Assembly (NCBI GenBank): GCA_009840635.1
Contig: VXNL01000031.1
Coordinates: 1-48,910, forward strand
Source of the DNA: Acidobacteriota bacterium
Lineage (GTDB): Bacteria > Acidobacteriota > Vicinamibacteria > Marinacidobacterales > Marinacidobacteraceae
DNA length: 48,910 bases
Reading direction: 5' to 3'
The notes below the pieces were generated by a model, which saw only the letters and a program-made list of their open reading frames with translations, did not search any database and was not told where the DNA came from. A program made the position numbers and the translations under genes. Each line of letters starts with the position of its first letter. The stretch's first letter is position 1. Below are positions 42,485 to 48,910 of the stretch, piece after piece.

Positions 42485-43413
42485 GACGGGAAGTCTCCGA
42501 GCAGAACCAGTTCGGGTATGAGATTCACTCCAAAGGCCGCCTGCACCGCCGCCTGACAGATTCCCAGCAGCCGGTGCACGTCGGCCGCCGTGGCGCCCGG
42601 TCCGGCGGTCAGGAAGTTCGCGTGGACCTCGGACACCCGGGCGCCGCCGATTCGGGCGCCCTTCATTCCGGCCCGGTCGAGCAGGGCCCCGGCGGCGCAG
42701 GGGACGCCCGGCGGCAGGGATATGGCTTCCGGGTCCGGGTTTCGGAATGCGCAGCCGGCGCTCGGTACCGCGAGCGGTTGCGTCTGTTTTCGGAACGCGA
42801 GGGACGCCCGCGCCCTCCGGCGCAGGACGGCTGGATCCGCGGGTCGCACCCCAAAGTCGGCCGAAAGCAGCACGGACCCCCGCCCCGCAAGGGCGTCGCC
42901 CCCGGGCCCGAACCCCACGTCTTCGGCGCAGACCGTCTCAACCCTGCCCGCGTCATCGGCGACGCGCAGGCCTGTCACCAGCTCGCCCACCTCGCGGCCG
43001 CCGAAGTGAGCGTTCCCGTGGATCGCGCCCCCCACGGTCCCCGGAGTGCCCGCCCAGGCCTCGAGACCGGCAAGCCCTCGCTGGATGGACCAGCGAACCA
43101 GCCCATTCATGGTCATTCCCGCGAAAGCCCGAACCGTTCGGCTGTCAACCCGCCGGGCGCCGCCCCCCTTCACCCGGACCACCAGGCCGCGCACCCCTGC
43201 ATCGGACACCAGCACGTTGGACCCGCCTCCGAGCACGGTGACGGGCAGCCCCCTTTTCCGCGCTGCGGCGAGTGCCCCGAGGAGTTCCCCTTCGCCCCTG
43301 GCCTCGATGAACCAGTCGGCCGTTCCGCCGAGCCCGAGCGTCGTCAGCGGAGCGAGGGGAACGTTCGACCGAAAGCGCTTCCCGTTGGGCAGCGGGCCAG
43401 GTTCCGAGCCCAT
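42481..43413 (-). CDS. murB: UDP-N-acetylenolpyruvoylglucosamine reductase
   Basis: MurB reduces the MurA product with NADPH/FAD, completing UDP-MurNAc. The 310-residue protein has the FAD-binding motif VTVLGGGSNVLVSD, GTPGTVGGAIHGNAHFGG, the catalytic segment PSAGCAFRNP, and near the C-terminus RVSEVHANFL and IPELVLLGDF. Length fits the shorter MurB class. Its stop overlaps the murA start by four bases, an obvious functional pair. It starts 37 bases after the GWxTD gene ends. No strong ribosome-binding site is visible before ATG 43413. Confidence 0.95.
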   Translation of the reverse strand: MGSEPGPLPNGKRFRSNVPLAPLTTLGLGGTADWFIEARGEGELLGALAAARKRGLPVTVLGGGSNVLVSDAGVRGLVVRVKGGGARRVDSRTVRAFAGMTMNGLVRWSIQRGLAGLEAWAGTPGTVGGAIHGNAHFGGREVGELVTGLRVADDAGRVETVCAEDVGFGPGGDALAGRGSVLLSADFGVRPADPAVLRRRARASLAFRKQTQPLAVPSAGCAFRNPDPEAISLPPGVPCAAGALLDRAGMKGARIGGARVSEVHANFLTAGPGATAADVHRLLGICQAAVQAAFGVNLIPELVLLGDFPS

Positions 43414-43450
43414 CGCGCGATCGGCGCCCGGCGGGACGGTGGTGGTGGGA

Positions 43451-45598
43451 TCAGCGGGGATCGCCGAGCCCCGCCAGGCGGTCCCGAACCCCCTGCTGGC
43501 CAGGGTTCAGTTCCAGCGAGCGTTCGAACATCTCCCGCGCCCGTTCGCCATCGCCAACCTGCTCGTGGCAGTCGCCGAGCGCGTTCAGGAGCGACGGGTC
43601 CGCCGGCCGCAGGGTGAGGGCATGCTCGAGGCGCGGCAGCGTCTCGTCGCACTCCCCCCGGATGTAGTAGGCGAACCCCACTCCCTCGACCACCTCGATC
43701 TCGTTCGGGTAGTCCGCCTCGATCGGAAGCAACAGATCGAGCGCCTCGTTCGCTTCCCCGGTGAAGAGCAGGGCGCTCGCCAGCTTCCAGCGCGCCATCG
43801 GCAGGTCCGGATTCGCGGTCGCCTCCCGGAAGGCAACGGTGGCTTCCGGAATCCGTCCGTGGGCCATGAACTGGTCGCCGAGCGCCAGCGCGAGCAACCC
43901 GGGGAAATGGGTCGCGAAGGAACGGCGGACGATGAATCCGGGCCGATCCACCGCCGCCCGCGGCGAAACGAGGAGCGGAGCCTCGCGGGATGCGATCACC
44001 TCGCCGGCGCCGTCCAGCAGGTCCGCCGTCACCCGGTACCTTCCGGCGCCAAGGTCCGCCAGCGCGAATTCCTCGATGGCGGGCGCATTCGCGCTCCCCG
44101 CCGCCACGGTCCGCTCCACGAGCGGAGTGGCCGAAGCGAGCTCCTCTTCGACGAGGCCGGCATCCGGAAAGATGCGAAACCGTGTCCGATGCTCGCCACC
44201 CGCATTCACCGGCTGGGCGGCGACGCTCAACAGGTCGCGGGAGGCGAAGGTCCCCCCGACGGACGGCTCCATCACGGTCGAGCCGAACTGAAAGGTCCCG
44301 AAGCGCAGGCCCGACAACTCGGGCTCCCGCTCCGTCCGGTACGCGAGGACGAGATCGGCCAGACCCACCGAGCCGGCCCCGGTCGCCGGAGCCCGCACCT
44401 CGGAAACGGCCACCGTGTACTGCTGGGTGGCCCGGTTCCGGACGATGACGCTCACCTCGTATTCCCCGGGAATCACTGGCAGGTTGTCCCGGTAGGCAAA
44501 GGGACTGCCGCCGGCGCTCCGCTGCTGGCTTTCGCTCAGGCGGATCTCGGGTTGGTTTCGGTGCAGGGCCACGAGCTGGCCGTCCATCGTCCGCAGTTCC
44601 AGGTCCACGTCCAGGGTCGTCTGGTACACGTTCTCGCGCTCATCGAACTCCAGCGTGAAATCGTCGGGCGCGAGCTTGACGCTGTAGTGGATGAACGGGG
44701 TGTTCCGGGGCCCCAGCAGCACCCGGAAGTCCGCCTCGCTCTTCACGTACCGGAACGAGTACTCGGCGGTGACCCGGTCGCCGTAGCGGAGATAGCCCTC
44801 GATCTCCTCGAGATCCACAATCTTGTGTGGAGACTCGGTGATGTCGATGAGATTCTTGTCCACGCTCATCGACGGCCGCACGGTGTCGAGCCGGGGAGCG
44901 ATCGTGTTGGTGGCCGAGAGGAAGTCGGCGTGCGGGTCCGTGAGGTCCACCACCAGGGTGGCGCGGGCCAGGTCCATGGAGACAATTTCGATGAGGTCCA
45001 CGGCGGCGTGCTGGCGGTTCCGGAGCAGCTCTCCCCGGCGGACCAGCGCGTCGGGTCCGTCGGACCAGGGGTGATAGAGCTCGTACTCGCCGATGTCCTC
45101 CCGCTTGAAGAACAGGAGATTGAAACGCGGAGGCAATCCGAGCGAGGTGTCCCCCTGGTAGATCCAGAGATCGGCGCTCACGACCTCGTTCCGCCCGTCG
45201 AACTGTTCCCGGGTGCGGGGTTCGCCGAGGATGATCCAGAAGCGGCCCCGGTCCGTCTGCCAACCGGGCCGGGGGGCATCCCGCCCCAGGAACCGGTTGG
45301 CGTAGTCGAGCCGCTCGTAGTGCTCGGTCCTGAACTCGTTCTCCTTCGTTGCCGGCACGGGGTCCCGCCGCAGCCAGAACGCCTCGATGAAATGTTCGCG
45401 CTCCTCGAATCCCTCCACCCCGAGGAACACCTCCCGCTCGGCCTCGGTGATGATGTACACCACCTCTTCCTCGAGCCACACGCGGTGCTCTTCGGGCAGG
45501 CGATCCACCCGCTCGTCAGCGCCGGCCACGGAGCCGGCGAGCAACGCGAGTCCGGCGGCGGACAAAGTGAACGGAAAACGGCGACAGCGGGATTTCAT
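43451..45598 (-). CDS. Secreted GWxTD-domain protein with C-terminal TPRs
   Basis: The 715-residue product has a signal peptide (to about residue 28, near AGADER), then a GWxTD domain centred on GWQTDRGRFWIILGEP, a long beta-rich middle region, and two to four TPR units at the C-terminus (AREMFERSLELNPGQQGV). The GWxTD family is common in Acidobacteriota and relatives and has no established function. ATG 45598 is the first start that gives a signal peptide; the open frame upstream to 45817 is not credible. It is the first gene of an operon with murB and murA, pointing to the cell envelope. Confidence 0.85.
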   Translation of the reverse strand: MKSRCRRFPFTLSAAGLALLAGSVAGADERVDRLPEEHRVWLEEEVVYIITEAEREVFLGVEGFEEREHFIEAFWLRRDPVPATKENEFRTEHYERLDYANRFLGRDAPRPGWQTDRGRFWIILGEPRTREQFDGRNEVVSADLWIYQGDTSLGLPPRFNLLFFKREDIGEYELYHPWSDGPDALVRRGELLRNRQHAAVDLIEIVSMDLARATLVVDLTDPHADFLSATNTIAPRLDTVRPSMSVDKNLIDITESPHKIVDLEEIEGYLRYGDRVTAEYSFRYVKSEADFRVLLGPRNTPFIHYSVKLAPDDFTLEFDERENVYQTTLDVDLELRTMDGQLVALHRNQPEIRLSESQQRSAGGSPFAYRDNLPVIPGEYEVSVIVRNRATQQYTVAVSEVRAPATGAGSVGLADLVLAYRTEREPELSGLRFGTFQFGSTVMEPSVGGTFASRDLLSVAAQPVNAGGEHRTRFRIFPDAGLVEEELASATPLVERTVAAGSANAPAIEEFALADLGAGRYRVTADLLDGAGEVIASREAPLLVSPRAAVDRPGFIVRRSFATHFPGLLALALGDQFMAHGRIPEATVAFREATANPDLPMARWKLASALLFTGEANEALDLLLPIEADYPNEIEVVEGVGFAYYIRGECDETLPRLEHALTLRPADPSLLNALGDCHEQVGDGERAREMFERSLELNPGQQGVRDRLAGLGDPR

Positions 45599-45747
45599 GG
45601 GCGGCGGGGGGGTTGAGGATTGTGCGCGGGCAATGGATCGGCGCCCCTCATGAGTGAGCCTACCGCGCCGTCCGCGGACGCCGCAACGGAACCGCCGCCC
45701 AACCCCGCCGTCCGCCACACTAGAATCGCCGCCGGAGGGCGCATCCC

Positions 45748-46263
45748 ATGACCTACATCCCCAGGCACCGACTCGTTCCCGTGCTCGCCACCGCTCTGGC
45801 GGTCGCCGCGATCGCACTCGCGCACAACCCGCGCGGCAAGGTCGAGGCCAGCTTCAACGGCAAGGCCGTGACCGTGGAGTACGGCCGGCCGAGCCTGAAC
45901 GGCCGGGACATGCTCGCGCAGGCCGCGCCCGGCATGGTGTGGCGGCTCGGTTCGGAGAACGCCACCACGATCACCACCGAAGGCGACCTGATGATCGGCT
46001 CCAACATGGCGGCGGCCGGCGCCTACAGCCTGTTCGCGAAGAAGACCGACGGCGGCTGGGACCTGCTGGTCAACAGCGAGACCGGACAGTCCGGCCTCGC
46101 GCACGATCCGGAAAAGGACCTCTTCAGCGCGCCGCTGAAGGTCGAGATGACGGACGACTCCGCGGAGATGTTCACGATCAGCCTCATGGCGGACGGGATG
46201 AACGGCACTCTCAAGATGCAGTGGGGGAGCACCGCGCTCGTCACCGACCTGATGATCCACTAG
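45748..46263 (+). CDS. Secreted DUF2911 protein
   Basis: The 171-residue product has a signal peptide (LVPVLATALAVAAIALA) followed by the DUF2911 pattern: VEYGRPSLNGRDM, PGMVWRLGSENATTITTEGDL, AAGAYSLFA, GWDLLVNSETGQSG, and a final beta segment with MQWGSTALVTDL. The family is frequent in Acidobacteriota and Bacteroidetes and has no assigned biochemical role. GGAGGG lies about 8 bases upstream of ATG 45748. TAGAAT at 45721-45726 could be a -10 box, with no clear -35. It is divergent from the GWxTD gene. Confidence 0.85.
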   Translation: MTYIPRHRLVPVLATALAVAAIALAHNPRGKVEASFNGKAVTVEYGRPSLNGRDMLAQAAPGMVWRLGSENATTITTEGDLMIGSNMAAAGAYSLFAKKTDGGWDLLVNSETGQSGLAHDPEKDLFSAPLKVEMTDDSAEMFTISLMADGMNGTLKMQWGSTALVTDLMIH

Positions 46264-46417
46264 TCCGGAACTCCGTGAGGGGTTGCGGCGTATCTCACCC
46301 ACCGGATACGCTCCCCATGAGCAAATCGATGAAAGGCAAGGTACTGGCGAACGCGCCGGCCGTCATTCCGCAGACGCTCGCGAAGGTCGAGCACCCACAA
46401 GACCAGGGAGAACCCCG

Positions 46418-47611
46418 ATGAAGACCACGCGTCGCAGTTTCCTCAGTCTGGCGCCCGCCGGAGCCGGCAGCGCCGCATCCCTCCACGCGATCAGCGCCCG
46501 GGGCCGGGAGGCCTGGGAGGCCGAGAACGGTTTCCGGGGCGGGCCCGTTTTCGTCCCTCCCCCCGAGGACGACGAGATCAGGATCAGCAGCAACGAGAAC
46601 CCGCTCGGACCGGGGCCGTCCGCGGTGGCGGCGCTGCGGGACGCCTACACCTCGATCATGCGCTATCCGATGAACGCGCAGGTCAGTGGCACCGACCTCC
46701 GCAGCAAGATCGGGGGGATGTACGGGGGCAAAGCCGGGAACGTGGTGCTCTCGGCCGGGTCCGGGGAGATCCTGCGGACCGCCGTCCGCACCTACACCGG
46801 CCCGGACCGGCCGCTGGTCACCGCGGAATGCTCCTACGAGAGCCCGGTACGGGCCGCCCGCTATTTCGGCGCCGAGGTCAAGGCCCTCCCCCTGACCGGC
46901 GGTCTGGGACTCGACCTCGACAAGATGGCGGGAGCGGCGATCGGCGCCGGGCTCGTCTTCCTCTGCAACCCGAACAATCCGACCGGAACGGTCCATTCGC
47001 TCGCCGACGTGACGGACTTCGTGAACTTCGTCAAGAAGGAATCGCCTTACACGGCGATCCTGCTCGACGAGGCCTACTACGACTACGCCTCGCATCCGGG
47101 CTTCGACACCGGGGCCGGACTCGCGATGGAACACCGCGACGTGTTCGTGGCGCGGACGTTCTCGAAGGCCTTCGGAATGGCCGGACTCCGGATCGGCTAC
47201 GGCTTCGGACAGGCGGACACCATCGCGAAGCTCGCGCCGCTCCAGCTCACCTTCGGAACCTCCGTGCTGTCCATTGCCGCGGCGATGGGGTCGCTCGAGG
47301 ATCCCGACTACATCAAGAAAGAGATCAAGCGGAACGAAGCGGCCCGCAAGCTCACCCACGACTTCTTCTCGGGCCACGGCCTCGATCCCGTCCCCAGCAA
47401 CACGAACTTCATCTTCGTGAACATCGGCCGGTCGGCCAAGGAGTTCCGCGAGGCCTGCGCCGAGCGGGGCATCATGGTGGGGCGGGACTTCCCTCCCTAC
47501 GAAAAGACCCACGCCCGCATCTCGATCGGCACCCTCGAGGAAATGCAGCGCGCCACCGCGGTCTTCGCGGAAGTGCTCGGCCTCGCCACCGCCGACAACC
47601 AGCAGCAGTAA
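46418..47611 (+). CDS. Tat-exported HisC-like aminotransferase (1)
   Basis: The 397-residue fold-I PLP enzyme resembles histidinol-phosphate aminotransferases: ISSNENPLGPGPSAVAAL, LSAGSGEIL, FLCNPNNPTGT, ILLDEAYYDY and Schiff-base Lys250 in ARTFSKAFGMAGLRIGY. It starts with a Tat signal (TTRRSFLSLAPAGAGSAASLHA). GGGAG lies about 8 bases before ATG 46418. HisC is a cytoplasmic biosynthetic enzyme, so an exported homologue probably has another role, such as transamination of external amino acids. A similar gene follows 63 bases later. Confidence 0.88.
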   Translation: MKTTRRSFLSLAPAGAGSAASLHAISARGREAWEAENGFRGGPVFVPPPEDDEIRISSNENPLGPGPSAVAALRDAYTSIMRYPMNAQVSGTDLRSKIGGMYGGKAGNVVLSAGSGEILRTAVRTYTGPDRPLVTAECSYESPVRAARYFGAEVKALPLTGGLGLDLDKMAGAAIGAGLVFLCNPNNPTGTVHSLADVTDFVNFVKKESPYTAILLDEAYYDYASHPGFDTGAGLAMEHRDVFVARTFSKAFGMAGLRIGYGFGQADTIAKLAPLQLTFGTSVLSIAAAMGSLEDPDYIKKEIKRNEAARKLTHDFFSGHGLDPVPSNTNFIFVNIGRSAKEFREACAERGIMVGRDFPPYEKTHARISIGTLEEMQRATAVFAEVLGLATADNQQQ

Positions 47612-47674
47612 TCCCCAAGGATCGAAGCTTCAATCTCGCCAGAAGGACCCCCGCTACGAGGAGGTAGCCACCCC

Positions 47675-48850
47675 ATGCTCTCCCGCCGCAGTTTCCTGAG
47701 TCACGCCTCCGCCGGCGCCGCCGGCCTCTACGCTGCGACCCTGGTCCGCTCGCGTCTGCGCGAGCAGTTCGCCTTCGCCGCCGAGATGGGGATCGCCCCC
47801 GAAGAGGCGATCAACCTCGCCAACAACGAGAACTCGCTCGGCCCCGGCGAGTTCGTCATGGACGCTCTCGACGCGGTCGTCGGCCCCGAGGGGGTGATCG
47901 CCGGCCGGTATCCGTTCCGCTTCAGCGGCCCGGTGCGGGAGGCGATCGCCGAGAAGTGGGGCGTCAAGCCGCAGAACGTGCTCGTCGGGGCGGGTTCCAC
48001 GCAGATCCTGGTGGACTGCACGCACCAGTATGCGAGCCGGGAGAAGGCGCTCGTCGGGTCCCTCCCGACCTACGAGGAGTGCTTCGGCTACGCGGCGCTC
48101 ATGGGCTACCGGACCAAGGCGGTGCCGCTGACCGCCGACTTCAAGATGGACCTCGACCAGACGCTCCACGCCTGCAAGGGAAGCGGGATGCTCTTCTACT
48201 GCAACCCGAACAACCCGGTGGCGACGCTCGTGGACCCGTCTCAGAGCAAGGATTTCCTGATGCGGGCGCTCGACGTGGAGAAGAACCTCCGCATCCTGGT
48301 CGACGAGGCCTACATCGACTACGTGACCACCCCGGGTCACGAGACCATGATCCCGACGGCCATCCAGAACCCGCGGCTCATCGTGGCGCGCACCTTCTCG
48401 AAGGCCTACGGCATGGCCGGGCTCCGGGTCGGCTACGCGATCGCCCACGAGGACACCATCGCGGAACTCGACGAGTTCCACCTGGGCAACTCGGTCAGCA
48501 CCCCGGCGCTGGTCGCCGCGAATGCCGCGCTCGAGCGCGACAAGGCGGATCCCGACTACCTGCCCAACGAGAAGAAGCGGAACGCCGAGGCGCGGGACTT
48601 CATCATCAAGTTCTTCGCCGACCGCGGGCTGAGCGCCACCGACGCCCAGACGAACTTCATCTTTGTGGACGTGGGAATGCCGATCGAGCAGTTCCAGGCG
48701 GCCTGCGCCGCGGAAGGCGTCCGCGTCGGGCGGCCATTCCCGCCGCTGTGGACCCGGTGCCGCATCTCCATCGGCACGATGGACGAGATGCAGCGCGGCG
48801 CCGCGAAGATGGCGACGGTCCTCGACGCCGCCCAGAAACTGGCCGCGTAA
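47675..48850 (+). CDS. Tat-exported HisC-like aminotransferase (2)
   Basis: The 391-residue enzyme is a diverged paralogue of the preceding one: Tat signal SRRSFLSHASAGAAGLYAA, NNENSLGPGEF, VGAGSTQIL, YCNPNNPVAT, ILVDEAYIDY and Lys243 in ARTFSKAYGMAGLRVGY. The two share strongly conserved active-site segments but differ widely elsewhere (for example PTYEECFGYA here), so this is an old tandem duplication with probable substrate divergence. AGGAGG at 47659-47664 precedes the ATG by 10 bases. It ends directly before repeat copy C. Confidence 0.88.
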   Translation: MLSRRSFLSHASAGAAGLYAATLVRSRLREQFAFAAEMGIAPEEAINLANNENSLGPGEFVMDALDAVVGPEGVIAGRYPFRFSGPVREAIAEKWGVKPQNVLVGAGSTQILVDCTHQYASREKALVGSLPTYEECFGYAALMGYRTKAVPLTADFKMDLDQTLHACKGSGMLFYCNPNNPVATLVDPSQSKDFLMRALDVEKNLRILVDEAYIDYVTTPGHETMIPTAIQNPRLIVARTFSKAYGMAGLRVGYAIAHEDTIAELDEFHLGNSVSTPALVAANAALERDKADPDYLPNEKKRNAEARDFIIKFFADRGLSATDAQTNFIFVDVGMPIEQFQAACAAEGVRVGRPFPPLWTRCRISIGTMDEMQRGAAKMATVLDAAQKLAA

Positions 48851-48910
48851 CGGCCTGGAACGCCGGCCGGTTCTCGCGGTAGCGGCCTCCAGACCGGCAC
48901 GCGCGGTGCT
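48851..48910 (+). repeat. Dispersed double-hairpin repeat, copy C, cut by the window end
   Basis: It starts at the base after the aminotransferase stop. Its reverse complement opens with 24 bases identical to 205-228 of copy A, then carries an insert ending in gctaccgcgagaaccggc, like the block at 90-107, then cggcgttccagg as in copy B. The gene is on the plus strand and the repeat is in the opposite absolute orientation from A and B, so orientation relative to the upstream gene is conserved. Confidence 0.7.

Noticed and set aside
45599..45817. N-terminal extension of the GWxTD protein
   Set aside because: It would bury the signal peptide at 45598 inside the protein and overlap the divergent DUF2911 gene.

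Overview
The window is about 49 kb of very GC-rich, densely coded bacterial chromosome with strong G/C bias at third codon positions. I see no rRNA, tRNA, CRISPR array, prophage, integrase or transposase. The protein repertoire points to an Acidobacteriota-like Gram-negative: an Oar-type TonB-dependent receptor with a carboxypeptidase-regulatory N-terminus, three CRTAC1-type FG-GAP/ASPIC-UnbV proteins, many TPR proteins, a GWxTD protein, DUF2911 and DUF1028 proteins, and many Tat and lipoprotein signals. The phylum is an inference; no marker gene settles it.

Layout. Positions 1-265 hold repeats. Positions 266-7159 (minus) form a compact operon: PGPGW-like membrane protein, NAD+-dependent DNA ligase (ligA), tiny membrane protein, amidase, enoyl-ACP reductase (fabI), LeuA-like acyltransferase. 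A CPBP membrane protease (7188-8495, plus) diverges from it. A membrane protein and lysA follow (8532-10378, minus), then a three-domain RidA lipoprotein (10492-11679, plus). Positions 11752-21436 (minus) carry, in transcription order, a TPR protein, a small membrane protein, DUF1028, a TPR protein, two CRTAC1 proteins and modABC. Positions 21460-26977 (plus) carry a TonB-C-terminal/DUF1326 fusion lipoprotein, the TonB receptor and a sulfite-oxidase-like gene broken by an in-frame stop. Positions 27001-30555 (minus) encode a Tat-exported periplasmic binding protein, a Cache/HAMP sensor without an output domain and an OFA-type transporter. Divergent to them (30798-36361, plus) are a Tat-exported FMN 2-hydroxyacid oxidase, a CRTAC1 protein, a TPR lipoprotein and a Tat-exported threonine-aldolase-like enzyme. 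Then come an S9 peptidase lipoprotein (minus), a LigD (plus), a GWxTD-murB-murA operon (minus), a DUF2911 protein and two tandem Tat-exported HisC-like aminotransferases (plus).

The most unusual points: (1) a LigD with intact phosphoesterase and polymerase active sites but a dead, truncated ligase domain; (2) a LigA of 875 residues with a duplicated post-zinc-finger HhH region; (3) a modular double-hairpin repeat lying just 3' of four genes, always in the same orientation relative to the gene; (4) three Tat-exported PLP enzymes; (5) a divergent cluster that could sense, import and oxidise a 2-hydroxy acid outside the cytoplasm; (6) a TonB-CTD/DUF1326 fusion and a triple-RidA lipoprotein, two architectures I do not recognise as standard. 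MurA carries Asp in place of the fosfomycin-target Cys.

Many genes overlap by the four bases ATGA or GTGA, so translational coupling appears routine here. Function calls rest on motifs read by eye, not on database searches.
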